This document shows, in pieces, positions 11,870 through 22,951 of a stretch of DNA of 64,000 bases. Every line of letters starts with the position of its first letter. Position 1 is the stretch's first letter. The translations under genes and the position numbers were made by a program. Under the pieces are notes generated by a model, which was given only the letters and a program-made list of their open reading frames with translations, was not told the DNA's origin and ran no database searches. Source of the stretch: Oegoconia quadripuncta (Eukaryota > Arthropoda > Insecta > Lepidoptera > Autostichidae); NCBI GenBank assembly GCA_949316235.1, contig OX438743.1:34937242-35001241 (forward strand). The letters run 5' to 3'.

Positions 11870-12730
11870 GTATTCTTATTTTTTACGGACTCAAAAAAGT
11901 AGGCTTATTAAACAATATGGAACACATTTATGCGATCAGGGCGATCTCTGTCCGTCCGTCTGTCACCGTCATTTATTTCAGAAACCACTTGACTTAAATA
12001 ATTGAAATTCGGTATAGTTGTAGAAAATTGCAACCCAAATGTAAACGTGTAAAAAGAGTCAAATTTAGATATTTGAGGTTAATTTAGCGCGTCATATAGA
12101 GAAAAAAATTATCCTAATATATTATGAAAGCACGTCAAGCGCACTTTAAACTGCTTGTTAGAAGGGCTTAAACCCCCCACGTTCTATGAATTAAGATTTG
12201 TTTTTAAATACAGCATAAATCAAAAATATTGCTGTGATCTGCACTTAAAAAACCGCACGGTAAACGGCTGTGCTTAAAGCTAATTATAAATATTACCAAA
12301 ATAGCTTGAATTTTCGAGAATTTCAAATTATTGATAAAAACGGACACTTATTTTATAATCGTGAAGTCTCAAAGTTATTTAGTATTATTTATAATTAGCT
12401 TTTAGGCTTCTTGAGTGCAGGTCAGATTGATTTTTTTGGATGTTTTCTGTATTTAAAAGAAATGTCAATTTATCCAATGAGGGCGCCACTAGACGGAATA
12501 AATCCTCATAACTTTTCAAAAAATCGCTCTTAAATGATGTGTATATGGAAGGAAATTAGCAGGATTGCATTACCTTGGGCAATTGTTGTACTTTGACAAA
12601 CTGTGGTTTGCGGTTGGCATGTTTGCTTTAACTCTCCAGTGGTGTCACAACGTTCATTTTAATCGTAGTACAGAATACTCATTGCCGGAGACCTGCCTAA
12701 CTCGCACTGACCGGTTTTTTATTTATAAAT
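11870..12730. repeat. Long dispersed repeat ending in the ...CCGGTTTTTT motif
   Basis: It contains GTCCGTCCGTCTGTCACCG near the left edge and ends with TAACTCGCACTGACCGGTTT, a diverged form of the CTCGCACTTGGCCGG end I associate with a common lepidopteran family. A related copy may be 18650..19150 (TCTGTCCGTTCGTCCGTCC .. GTCCGATTCGCACTTATCG). A foldback (12232..12430) sits inside it. No ORF of interest survives. Confidence 0.4.
12232..12430. repeat. Imperfect foldback (MITE-like)
   Basis: The left arm has GATCTGCACTTAAAAAACC and GCTAATTATAAATATTA. The reverse complement of the right arm has GACCTGCACTCAAGAAGCC and GCTAATTATAAATAATACT. The arms are about 60 bases with gaps. It could be a small non-autonomous DNA element or just a diverged internal inverted repeat. 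Confidence 0.45.
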
Positions 12731-12912
12731 ACATTCTATGACATCTCCGTTAGTTGCGAACTGGTTTCGATAGCTTTTCAGTCACCATTTCAGTGAAAAA
12801 ACGATTCCGTTTTTAAATCATATGAGTCGCCAATTGTTGTCGGTACAATTAAATAATTTTAAATATTTCAAGAATGTAATACACAATAATGTAGATATAA
12901 ATAGAAACCTAC

Positions 12913-12942
12913 CTGAATAGAATAATTTTTGTCAGTCGTCAT
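12913..12942 (-). CDS. Possible short first coding exon (speculative)
   Basis: On the minus strand an ATG at 12942 opens MTTDKNYSIQ and ends in CAG followed by GTAGGT, a good insect donor, at 12912. The DNA just upstream (12945..13020) is GC-richer and contains TCAGTAATTGGTC, an initiator-like motif. The frame also stays open upstream past the ATG to a possible CAG acceptor near 13040. No downstream exon could be linked to it, so it may be chance. Confidence 0.18.
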
Positions 12943-13339
12943 TCGTGAGGATGTGGATGCGAGTGCGAGCGACAGTCGACCAATTACTGAGTCATTAATA
13001 AACACCCGGAATGTGGAGTGGTGAAATGATAAACCCTGCCTGAAATGGTCCGCTCTCGGCGAAAATTGCCGGTTTGCAGCGACCGCGATTTATTCATAAC
13101 TGTAAATTGCCTACCCACACCCGTTAGCTTTAATGGATATCATGGACTGGTAATAATTTGATGAAAATGATAAGACTAAAAAAAATCGAACTACGTCGTA
13201 ATTCGAAAGTATTCGATATCTTTTAGTAAGTCTACGAGTATGTTACAAATTCAAACCGGAGTCAAAGCCAAAAATGCTTTATTTTGTAGGCACACAGGGA
13301 CACAGCCAAGTGTACTGTTATGTTCATTATAGCACGTAA

Positions 13340-13580
13340 TAATACACATTCACTATACAAGGCTTTCCTCTCCTAGGGGGACGGAAGAACAGCGCCCAGT
13401 GCTTGGAGCTGAGCATAATACTGAGTCCCACTCCTCTTTACCGCAGTGCCACACAAAATTGTAGTATTTGTCTTTATATGTTTTGTAGTTTGTTCTTTTT
13501 TTATGTTTTATATGTTAAGTTTGTTTTGTAAGTGTAGTGTGTTCCTACTTGTGGCGAATAAATTATTTTCTTTCTTTCTA
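13340..13580 (+). repeat. Probable LINE or SINE 3' region
   Basis: It has CTCCTAGGGGGACGGAAGA, CAGTGCTTGGAGCTGAGC and then GAATAAATTATTTTC followed by a CTTT-rich tail. A polyadenylation-like AATAAA just before a simple-repeat tail is typical of LINE 3' ends. No protein match is visible. Confidence 0.35.
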
Positions 13581-13675
13581 ATGTAGCTCCCTTGTACTTA
13601 AAAAAGGACTAGCTAGCTAGAAAAAGCTAGTATGAGCTTGGATCCCATGTGTATATGCCATTTGGTCGCAACTTA

Positions 13676-13835
13676 CACACATACATACATACATAATGTC
13701 ACGCCTATTTCCCGTAGGGGTAGGCAGATACCACAGACTTCCACTTGCTACGATCCTGACACACCTCTTCTGCTTCCTTCACTGTCATAAGGTTGTTCAT
13801 ACATGCTCGTCGGTTTAGGGTACTCTTGACACATA
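13676..13835 (-). mobile_element. RTE LINE C-terminal fragment next to an ACAT microsatellite
   Basis: A short ACAT-type run occupies 13676..13694. To its right the minus strand reads MYEQPYDS or, in the adjacent frame, RACMNNLMTVKEAEEVCQDR then SKWKSVVSAYPYG-like sequence. That resembles the extreme C-terminus of an RTE-like ORF. Frames are mixed, so it is a relic. Confidence 0.45.
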
Positions 13836-13859
13836 TCTCAACACAACTCAACTATTTTT

Positions 13860-14265
13860 AACGTCCGAAGCAAAAGAGCAGTATTATAAGTATGAAGCAT
13901 ACATCTGTATGCGTGGCATGTGGCGCCAAAACGACTGAACCTATTTGAAAATGGTTCTTTGTTTTCAAAAGCTAGTGGTTGCGAGGAGGTTCTTAGCTAT
14001 ATCTGATGAAAAAATTTTGAAATCACCCGAGGAAACAAATAATCATCTAGATAGAACAAACCAACTGTGTTAACAGTTAAATATCTTCGAAATGGCTGAA
14101 CCGATTTTGATAAAGCACCGCCACCACTTAGGTAGACCACCGATAAAAAACCTGCTGTTAAATAAAGAAACCGCATCCAAATCGGTTGGCTCGTTACGGT
14201 GCCACAAACAGACATACATAGCAGAGCTGTCAAACTTTTAACACGCCTCTTTTTGCGTCGGCGGT
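13860..14265 (+). repeat. Dispersed family H copy
   Basis: It contains TTAAATATCTTCGAAATGGC, ACCGATTTTGATAAAGCA, GTGCCACAAACAGACATAC and TTTTTGCGTCGGCGGTTAA. Related blocks occur at 4440..4550, in the tandem unit at 4782, at 34150..34325 and at 49437..50300. The terminal motif is of the type CACCCGTCGTTTTTCGTCGG. I do not know the autonomous partner. Confidence 0.5.
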
Positions 14266-14744
14266 TAATGAAATGATCGAACGCGAGGGAGCTAAACGGC
14301 TTTTAGCGATGGAAATTTGTACGTTATAGTCATGCAGAGGTTTTTAAAATTTAAAATTTATTATTATATTATTTTTAAAGTATTGTACGGCCATAGAAAA
14401 AGTAATTTATACAATTGTATACTTTGCTTTTTCTTCATTCTTGATGTAATTACCCTCCTTACCTGACAGTTGCATTAAATAAGTAGGTACAATTCTGTTT
14501 CGTTGTGTATCTCTGAGAGTGTTAACTAGTAAAACTTTGCCTACAATCGTATTTAGATTCACAGTACAAGCCTATACATAAAAGCCCACTACTGTTCGTA
14601 AGCCGATTTGCATCACTTTACTTGGGGATTTGCCGTAAATGCCAACACCGAGCACGTACGTTAGCGATTATAGATTTTTGCGAGCTCAGGAACAACGCTG
14701 CTGCCCATTAGTGATCAATATGCTGTTATTGTTATGGCCACTGG

Positions 14745-15030
14745 AAGAGATGATTTAGATGCTCATAATTTTGTCGGCAAGATCGGAAAAGTTGAAAGAG
14801 AATCGTTTGGTTTGCTGTGGACATGATTTGAGGAGAGATGAAACGCATATTACTAAGAGAGTGATGAATATGGATGTCGATGGTTGGAAAGGAGGGGGAA
14901 GTGTACGGAAAAGATGGATGGATCGTGTGAGTGGTGATATGAATGAAAAGGGCGTAACTGATAGAGGAGATTGGAAGAAAAAGACATACTGAGCCGACCC
15001 CAAATAAAATGGGACTAGGGCTGGAAGATG
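14745..15030 (+). mobile_element. RTE-type LINE, C-terminal end of ORF2
   Basis: The plus-strand frame reads HDLRRDETHITKRVMNMDVD, then GWKGGGSVRKRWMDRVSGDM and DRGDWKKKTY before a stop. Family members have GHVxRRDExH.., MxVDGxRGRGRPxKRWMD and DRxxWKKxTxxADPK at the C-terminus of the reverse-transcriptase protein, with no function of their own. The 3' UTR follows (CGACCCCAAATAAAATGGGA and a GATGATGATGAT end). The reverse transcriptase itself is missing, so this is a 5'-truncated insertion. GGGSV in place of GRGRP suggests decay. Confidence 0.75.
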
Positions 15031-15279
15031 ATGATGATTTCTCCTCAGTATTATAGTAATTACTTAATTATATAACATAATATGAGTATTGATAATGTAT
15101 ATACTTGTTTATACTTCGTACTATATATATATATTTATGTATATTGGAAAGGTTATGTGGTATATTTATTTATATATATTATTTTTTATTTTATTTTTTT
15201 ATAAAATAATTTTCAATTGTTGTGTACACTATTTTCTGCCCAATCTAATAAACACTATGTATCTCTAAGGTTTTCTGGT

Positions 15280-15372
15280 AGAAAACTCTATCGCAGTTAA
15301 GCTCGCCTTTGTACATTTTATATACAATGCATATTTCTGTAACAATTTTGTGTCAATAAAGATATTAAGATT
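15280..15372 (+). mobile_element. LINE 3' tail
   Basis: GGTAGAAAACTCTATCG .. TAAGCTCGCCTTTGTACATT, then TCAATAAAGATATTAAGA. The same sequence recurs at 35155..35250 with only a few differences. AATAAAG before a short-period tail is the usual 3' end of this LINE group; further relatives are at 17755, 27190, 40445 and 54770. Confidence 0.6.
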
Positions 15373-15489
15373 TTTTGCCAGCAAGTGCAAACGTAAAATC
15401 TCAGAAAACGTAATGAGTTTGGTTCAAAATGTCCCTAATGACGGCAACTATCACCCTGGTATGGCTTTGCATCAATTTCGTTAACAGCC

Positions 15490-15690
15490 TGTATAATTCA
15501 TCATCATATCAATAGTCCAGAGAAGTCCGATGCTTGGTATAAACCTCAACAAAACGGGGCAATTTTCATAGTTTTCCATGAGGGTCTTGCCCTAACCACC
15601 ACGCTGGACAGGTGGGTTGGCGATCGCAGATTGGATGATACAATACAATACTCTATTGTTTTTGTTTTATGCACGATGGGTTCGTACTAA
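15490..15690 (-). repeat. Repeat fragments (RTE 3' type, then SINE-B tail)
   Basis: ACCACGCTGGACAGGTGGGT with TTGGCGATCGCAGATTGG resembles minus-strand RTE-like 3' sequence. GTTTTATGCACGATGGGTTC at 15664 is a reverse SINE-B tail cut short. Confidence 0.4.
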
Positions 15691-15784
15691 TTTTGTACTG
15701 GTTGTGCAAAATATTTTACAATAATTTTGATGATCTGCTACAATGGCGATGCTATCAATCACAAATCTTATCTCTTAAGCTCAT

Positions 15785-16090
15785 TACTCGTACATGATTG
15801 GTCCTTTCTTTTATAACACCCACCATAATAGACGGGTCAGTCCGAGTCTACAGCCTAAGCAGACGATTCAACTTTATTCCCTACTATTGGGACACAGCCT
15901 CCTTGAGAGGAGCATGAGCAGTGAGCTGGGAGAGGTTATGGGCCATGATCCACTACACGCAGCCAGTGCGGATTGGAGGTTTTGTGTCAGGCTAGTGGCT
16001 ACTTGACAGTCAGTATTTTTAAGCTGGCGCCGTAAACCACCGACTTGGCTTAACGACTGCGCTCAATTGAATACAACCGGGAAACCAAAG
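15785..16090 (-). repeat. Dispersed family G copy
   Basis: On the minus strand it has AGTCGTTAAGCCAAGTCGGT, AATACTGACTGTCAAGTAGC and CTGTGTCCCAATAGTAGGG. The plus-strand copy at 21950..22210 has the same blocks in the same order (CAGTCGTTAAACTAAGTCGG .. CTGTGCCCCAATAGTGGAG). I have no family name for it. Confidence 0.65.
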
Positions 16091-16099
16091 CAGATGATT

Positions 16100-16710
16100 A
16101 AAATGGGAAAATTCAAGTATAATCCTCAGAATATCCCAATGTCAATTAGTCACACATAAATCCCCCCTAACATACATAATTTATGTTGGCAACATATACA
16201 AGTACCTACAAGCAACGCATAACAATGTCAAATAAAGTAAAACAATATTCTTCGTGCTCAAAATCAAGGTACGTTATACATTAATAATATATGAGTTATA
16301 CAAAGTACTTATTTCAAAGTAGACAGCAATGTGTTTAAAAGTTATGTAAAACTTGGAAACAAATGTAAATAAAGATTTGTTTTTGCTTATAATTGAATTA
16401 AAAGTTTTTAGACATGGTGGATACAATTTTGTGTGTGCTTACTTCGTTTAGGTGGTATCTTTTGTCAGACATTCATTCATGTTTACTGTAAAAAAAGTAA
16501 ATTATCTATATTGTAATCACTGTAAACTGGGATTATATGAGTAAAAGTTGGCGTCGACTTCGAAAGATTTCCATCGACCTGATGATTTTAGATTTCTCAT
16601 ATTTTTAGGTAATCACAATGACCTTCTCAACACTTGTTCCATTCAAAGCCAAACTGCATGTAGTTTCCGCGTAAAAACTATACAATCGTCTATAAATACG
16701 TGAAGTGATT
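16100..16710. other. Non-coding stretch
   Basis: AT-rich, with no recognised feature except simple A/T runs. Confidence 0.3.
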
Positions 16711-16714
16711 CTAT

Positions 16715-17005
16715 TATATACTGAAATTTCAATGGGACCAATTTGAAGGTATCCCCTTATATTAACAAAAAGATCGCGCGAATCAACCGCCAAATCTCGG
16801 AGTTATCGGTGTTTATACATAAAAAAACGGATCAGCGTCCATCGATTCACCAGTTTACTCATTAAACAGTTTAGCTAGGTTGATAATTTCGCTAGTTAGT
16901 CATTTTCACTAAGTCATTAGAACTATATTAATTCTGTAACTAAGTTGTTGGTTTCTCACAAATGGCCGAATTGAGAACATCCTGCCTTTTTGAAGACAAT
17001 TAATA
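16715..17005 (+). repeat. Family I copy, interrupted
   Basis: AATTTCAATGGGACCAATTTGA .. CTCGGAGTTATCGGTG is continued after an insertion by ATGGCCGAATTGAGAACATC and CTTTTTGAAGACAATTAA. A tighter version is at 59975..60110 and the terminal block alone is at 58467..58512. Confidence 0.5.
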
Positions 17006-17164
17006 ACTAAAACAAGAGTGGATATTTCTTTGCAAAATTTGACAATAATTAAACAGGAAAGACACACACATTTTCTTTTTGTAGAATAAAGCGTTTACAA
17101 ACAAACATACAGTGCGAGTACACTATTACACTATTTTGGCCCAGAGGCTCTAGTATGTACTTTC

Positions 17165-17250
17165 GTCGATATCCCAATGATTGGTTGGATCATCGCTCGG
17201 CAATTTGAACTCTTCTCATTGGTAAACGTTATCGAAAACGAAACCGATAA
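17165..17250 (+). repeat. Diverged repeat shared with 53075..53160
   Basis: ATGATTGGTTGGATCATCGC, GGCAATTTGAACTCTTCTCA and ACGTTATCGAAAACGAAACC match the order ATGATTGGTTGGCTAATCGC .. TCATAACGATACCGATC at 53 kb. Function and family are unknown. Confidence 0.45.
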
Positions 17251-17754
17251 AGGTACTTTTAGGGTAAGACGAAAAGTCAAATATAATTAAACTCAAGGAA
17301 AAAACTGTGACCATTATGATCGATTATATACGTAAAGGGCAGATAATAACAGAAGAGTATTGTATATACGCCTCACTGATTGAAATATTATGCGAGTTTG
17401 TTTTATCATCACGACAAGATATCAGTACATCGTTCTGATGTTGCATACGCTGCTATCCAAACGACTGAGTTCCAGTTGTAATTTTTGTCTCTTATCGACC
17501 TTGAAAATTTACGTAGTATAATGTAGCGATGTGAGGGCGAGTACATCGTATAAATCTTTTTTGAAACATAAGACCAAGCCTTTCTTTCAAAGGATATCGC
17601 CCCACTTTCGAAACGTTATTCAAGGTATATTCGCTTAGGGAAGACTTCGTCGAGAAATAAATACGATTTACACATACTTTACACGGATCGCGTGCTTCAT
17701 CTTTGCACGTGTTCAATATTTTGCACGCTTCTTAAAGCATGGTAAATATTTACG

Positions 17755-17840
17755 AGATATTGTTATACCATAAATTGTTTCCTTGTATATTTTTTTATGT
17801 TGTGTGCAATAAAGAATTTTTCTTTTCCTTTATATTTTTG
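17755..17840 (+). mobile_element. LINE 3' tail
   Basis: TTGTGTGCAATAAAGAATT followed by a CTTTT-rich tail. Same 3' end type as 40445..40545. Confidence 0.45.
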
Positions 17841-17999
17841 TAAATAAATAAATATGAAATGTCACCACATCGTCACATTCCACGAGGTAAAACTGTGATT
17901 AAACGCATCTCCAGTTGTTTATTAAATAAGTTGTACATTAAAAATAATTAAGCTTTTAATACTTCATCATTATTATTCTAGTGTTCTAGTATTCGACGA

Positions 18000-18260
18000 G
18001 AAACATAAAGCCATAAAGGAGTTCCAGTGGGAATCTTCTGGCTCCATCTTCAGACCCCTTGTAATTATGTGTAATGGAAAATGCTCATGGCAACAAAATA
18101 AAATAGCCCAAGTTTGCCTATCTTGCCATTTGCCATCAGGGAGTTCCAGTCCCTATATACCTACATCCCGGTTCCATCATCAGTACCATAATATTGCATT
18201 GTCATCGAACTTGAATATGCCAAATTTCCGATAAATCACATACCAGTAGTGGTTGAAAAA
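18000..18260 (+). repeat. Dispersed family J copy
   Basis: It has GGAGTTCCAGTGGGAATCTT, GGCTCCATCTTCAGACCC, then GTACCATAATATTGCATTGT and CATCGAACTTGAATATGCC. The palindrome at 21155 and the block at 21470..21503 carry the same family. Confidence 0.5.
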
Positions 18261-18649
18261 TGGTTTGCAAATTTTGAAACTGTCTACTTACAAATGAACT
18301 GAATGAAAAACTCTTTGATCGCGTGTAAAAAGGAGCACTTAATATTTAATACCAAAGAGTCATTAAGATCATTTCCTAAACACAACACTCACTTAAATGT
18401 ACCATATTATATGTACCATTAGAAATTAGATTGCATAAAATAACATCTTTAGAAGATGCCTCCTCGCTCCACGGTCGAGAAATCAATTTTCCTTGCAGAC
18501 AACGCTGCCAATTTATGGTAACAAGTTTCTGTTTTACGACCGTATTCCCAAATAAGACAAGTTATTCTCGCTCAAATATATTCCTAAGCTGTTTATAAAT
18601 AAAACAATATATAAAATAGTTTTGATATAGGAGTTAGTGTTGAGATTCT

Positions 18650-19150
18650 AACCCCTGACTTTAAGATGGACTGGAGATGCGTTTGGCCAAAGTTTTTTAG
18701 GGTTATGTACGTGAAAGTTTCAAATCAAGTCTTATAACTAAGCCAACTCTGTCGGTCTGTCCGTTCGTCCGTCCGGTCATCAAACTCTGACACATGAAAA
18801 GATGGAGCTAAGAGGTCAGGTGGTACCGTTTTGACTTGGAACTAATTATTGCATTAATTCTTTTTAAATTCCTTGGGGAGCAAAAAAAATTATTTCCACA
18901 GAAATATAGATTTGGCGCCCGTCAAAGTTTCGTTAATATTTGTTGTATAACTTTATGTGTTTGTATAACTTTAGCGCAATGTTCTATAGATAAACAACAG
19001 TCAAATACTGAACACTTTTATTCCGCTGAAATAAGCCTTAATTCAAAGCCATAAAGATTGGATAGCGAAGTGTAACTTAGTAACCCTTTAGACTTAGCCA
19101 CGGTCCCTAAGTTGATAAGTGTCCGATTCGCACTTATCGTCTTCTTTATT
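18650..19150. repeat. Long dispersed repeat, relative of 11870..12730
   Basis: TCTGTCCGTTCGTCCGTCC lies in the left half and GTGTCCGATTCGCACTTATCG at the right edge. The internal 72-codon ORF does not resemble any protein I know. Confidence 0.35.
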
Positions 19151-19350
19151 TATCCTTCGGCCCTTGTTTCTTCTTCTTTCTTCTGCGTTTGTTTATGAAT
19201 AAATTGTCGGATATCAATAGATACTTATGGTTTTTTCTTTAAATTTTAATCCCTATCAAATAATATACCTACGCTGCTTCACATTATATATAACTTATGT
19301 ATAGGTAAGTGCTTGTGCAATAAACAAACAAATCTTACAATTTATGTAGT

Positions 19351-19565
19351 ACTAGCTTTCCGTCTATGGCTTCGTCTGTATGTAATAACTTTATCGCGGA
19401 TAGTTTAATTTGTTATTTCCGCGGGAACTTCTTACTGTATATGGCTAAAAATTATACTATCTTTTAATCCAGTGTATGTTCTACCTATGTGCAAAATCCG
19501 TTCATGGGTTTCACCGTGATTGAACAAACAAACGAAGAAATATCCAATTTCGCATCTATCCAAAT
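19351..19565 (-). mobile_element. Helitron-like element, reverse copy
   Basis: It starts with ACTAGCTTTCCGTCTATGGC, the reverse complement of the CTAGT-ending 3' terminus seen at 38158. It contains TTTAATCCAGTGTATGTTC and AAAATCCGTTCATGGGTTTC. Confidence 0.55.
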
Positions 19566-19569
19566 TCAA

Positions 19570-21130
19570 CATTATGGAAGCACCATGATGAGATTTAATA
19601 AATAGTAAAGAAAATCAGTTTCCTTGCTGGAGTTACTAAAAGTTTATGATAAATTTATGTAGCTATATATTTAAACAATTGCCATTAATCAATAGCACCC
19701 AACAGAGGTTCCGGCCGTAACGTAATCCAGCACGCCAACTTAGAGGGGGTTGGCAATCGTTATACCAAGTAACTTAAGGCAACTTTTTACTTGACTGGAC
19801 CACCGCAATTATTTACGAAAAGCCGAGGAACCGACATCACTACGAAGTTTATCTATTTCATTCTTTATATTTTCCCATCTATACGCTTGTGTTGTAAACA
19901 TTGAAATTGTATGAACTATTAAGATATACTGCGTTAGATAGCATTATCAAATTTGCTGTGAACATTCGTGAATTCTACAAGAATTAATATTACCCATAGG
20001 ATGTTATGAATATGATCATATTATACAATTATTACAGGTACAAATAAATCTCTCAATCTTAGAATGCTCCACGAGTGCTTCACATTACAAGATACATTAC
20101 GCTCGTAGTCGCATAGGACAAATGATATCCGCTGCTTTGGACAGGCTTGGATAGCGATGGTTTCTCATTTTTGACGCAATCTAGTTATACATGCAGTGTT
20201 ACCAGATTTTCAAATTCAGCTAAATGTAAATCTGCCGGCACAGCGAAATTAAATATACGGGACTGGTTATTCATTCATATTTATATTTGCGCGTTCTCTC
20301 GAATTTTACGTAGAAAAACTATTTACAGTGTAAAATCAAATTTCATTCTGGGTTTTGTTGATTGAAGGCATTTATTTAAAACTCTTGTGAAAACACATAA
20401 AAGGGAGACATTCTGTTTCAGTTTAAGCACGGTGGAATTTGGGATGGATATTTTGTAGGTCTAAATGATAGTTGAATGAGAAATTGGCTCCATTCTTTAA
20501 TAACGTTTTTGATGGTAAAGATTCAATTAAAATTAAAATTAGACAGGAGCGATGCTACTATGGAACTTCCGTAGATACAAAGAGATACTATCGTAACCCT
20601 TCTTTTATTAAAAATGTGATTCTTTTCATTTTGTAATAAATTATGTTTATCTTCCTCAAAGTGAGGAGTGACAAGACAAGGAAAAAAATAACGAAGTCCG
20701 TTGAGAAAAAGAGGCCGCTGGCTTATACCTACACCGAAGAACTGAAAGGGGCTATGGGAGGTGACTAATTAGGACCTCGATTACGTTTATAATCTCAGTC
20801 AATATTGGATACATTTTGCTATTCCGATGTTATTTTGAAACAAATTCTTTGAAAAGAAAAGGTAAATAAGCTGAGTATTTCCGATGTTATTTTTCAGGGT
20901 TTGTTTGTGTAGGCAGAGAGTAGGTACTTACCTACTTTACTGAGGGGAATTGAATTATAAGATTTCAATAAGGCAGTTCATTATAATGAAATAACATTTT
21001 AATTGTAACTTAAGCCTTTAAAAAAATAAACAAAAACCCGATTAAGAAAATGATTTTACAGGCTTTTATATTATTAACTTCACTTGTAACTAACAAATCT
21101 TGGAACTACTTCTAATTGTCGTATTGAAAT
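19570..21130. other. Non-coding stretch
   Basis: No supported gene. The 72-codon ORF at 20147 lacks any recognisable domain. 20640..20770 may be a LINE fragment but is too diverged to name. Confidence 0.3.
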
Positions 21131-21154
21131 AAAACTTGGTATATCTATGAAGAT

Positions 21155-21439
21155 ATGTCAAAACGATCATATAAACCCAAACTCGAGAGGTTTACTAGTA
21201 GCGACTGAAGAGTACCAGCATCCACGTCCTGGCTCCATCATCAGATAAGCTCTAAGATACCAAATCATAGTATTGTCATCCGAATTAAAAACTTGGTATA
21301 TCTATGTAATTCGGATGACAATACTATGATTTGGTATCTTAGAGCTTATCTGATGATGGAGCCAGGACGTGGATGCTGGTACTCTTCAGTCGCTACTAGT
21401 AAACCTCTCGAGTTTGGGTTTATATGATCGTTTTGACAT
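21155..21439. repeat. Perfect 132-bp-arm palindrome with a 21-base spacer
   Basis: Arms 21155..21286 and 21308..21439 are exact reverse complements by base-by-base reading. The spacer 21287..21307 contains ACTTGGTATATCTATG, which also stands at 21134..21149 just outside the left arm. The arms consist of family J sequence (TGGCTCCATCATCAGATAAG). The sequence would form a long hairpin in single-stranded DNA or RNA. Confidence 0.97.
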
Positions 21440-21510
21440 GTTCAATATATTGCACTTGGTGTCGAGGGTCTGATGATGGAGCCAGGAGGTGGATACTGGA
21501 ACTCTAGCGT
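21440..21510 (+). repeat. Family J block beside the palindrome
   Basis: GTCTGATGATGGAGCCAGG .. GGTGGATACTGGAACTCT repeats part of the right arm in the same orientation with differences. It shows that family J sequence continues beyond the palindrome. Confidence 0.55.
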
Positions 21511-21949
21511 GTATTTTAGTTTTTTTAAACTACTAATTATTTATTATGAACAAAAAATAAGAATTTGTCTACAAATATCTATAACATGTTAGGTATTTAA
21601 TTTAGTTCCAGTAATAGAACCTAGTATGTATAGATTTAGCGACACACATAAATAATTTATCAGATTGTTCTACATAATACAACATGAAATATGGAACAGC
21701 AATCTAAAAATAAGTAGTACGAACTGTTTTTGGTGTCGCAAATTGGTATCAAAGTAGGACACCATCTCAGCATAAGTTGCAGCCGAGAGGAAAAAAGACT
21801 ACAGCGCTGGTTTTCAGTTGAGCCTAAGGTGAAATCACTGATGGCAATGGGACACACACTAATGACACTTAAATACGTACAATGTACACTCAGGTGCAAC
21901 TAAAAGTATACCCTCATCTATCTTGCAAAGAAAGTCCTTGGATGGATGA

Positions 21950-22210
21950 CCACCAGTTGCATTTTAATACGAGTGTTTCCATGCTTCGGAGGGCACGTTA
22001 AATAGTCGGTCCCGGTTGTTTTCAATAGAAGGCAGTCGTTAAACTAAGTCGGTGGACCACAGAGGCGGCTGAAAAACACTGACTGTCAGATGGTCACTAG
22101 TCTGACAGAAATCCACTGGGCCCACGTGGTGTATTATAATTCATACCCTCTCCCTGTGAGCGGGGACTGTGCCCCAATAGTGGAGACGTGTAAGACTGTT
22201 GATGAAGAAA
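21950..22210 (+). repeat. Dispersed family G copy
   Basis: AGTCGGTCCCGGTTGTTTTC, CAGTCGTTAAACTAAGTCGG, AAACACTGACTGTCAGATGG and GTGCCCCAATAGTGGAGACG. It is the plus-strand counterpart of 15785..16090. Confidence 0.65.
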
Positions 22211-22404
22211 TTCACGCCGGTGCGTTATGTAGATTGCATGAGTACTGTAGGACATGAAATTTTGATATTCATAGCTTCTTTTGCCTTGTACGATATCATT
22301 AACACAAGAGACCTAGTGCGTTAGGGGTATACTTTTAGCTGTAGCTGATATATATTGTGTATTTATAAACTTCCATAAAGTTTATGCACAATATACATGT
22401 AGTG

Positions 22405-22615
22405 TAGTGGGTAGTTTAGTGACCCTGTCTTCGAAAGATAACCGTTTGGTGTAGTGAGTCAATACCCCGCCTTTGGACCCAACGGTTACGGAAATTCCTC
22501 TAGGGGTAAATGTTTGTATGATAAACTCGAACAATCCTGACACATGGAGTTTCTCTAAATATTTATGTATGTGTATCCATTATTTAGTATCCACAGTACA
22601 GTTTTTGCCTAGATA
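22405..22615 (+). mobile_element. SINE-A copy, rearranged head
   Basis: Two partial heads are seen: GTAGTGGGTAGTTTAGTGAC and TTTGGTGTAGTGAGTCAAT. They are followed by CTAGGGGTAAATGTTTGTAT and the body and tail up to AGTATCCACAGTACAG. The B box is badly diverged. Confidence 0.6.
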
Positions 22616-22729
22616 ATATTCGCCTCCGAAGTATCTCCAATTCTCAGAATTTCCAAGTGTCAAAATGTAAGTAATGTCCAATTGTGAAAATGCCCAGTTG
22701 TCATAATATAATAAATAATAATAATAAAT

Positions 22730-22951
22730 AAATAAATATCCTTGGACATTTCGTCTAGCGACATCTAGTTCCACTTAAGCAACTTTAGGCTTGTGTTGTG
22801 GATACCAAATACTTATTATAAATGAAAACATCCATAACTCGGGTATACGTGTTCGTATTCATCATACAAACATATGCCCCTTGCAGGATTCGAACCCGCG
22901 ACCTTTTGGTATAGCGGTCAGAGTTTCTAACCACTACACCAAATAGGTCGA
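22730..22951 (-). mobile_element. SINE-A copy, second tail subtype
   Basis: On the minus strand it has a TGTAGTGGTTAGAAACTCTG head, a GGGTTCGAATCCTGC B box and the tail GTATCCACAACACAAGCC .. GGATATTTATTTATTTATT. This tail subtype is shared with 40621, 41360 and 62721 and differs from the CAAGCTTTGCTTAG subtype at 3891. Confidence 0.75.

Noticed and set aside
11635..11997. 120-codon plus-strand ORF
   Set aside because: It starts at a non-ATG codon, has no recognisable domain, and runs into the GTCCGTCCGTCTG repeat.
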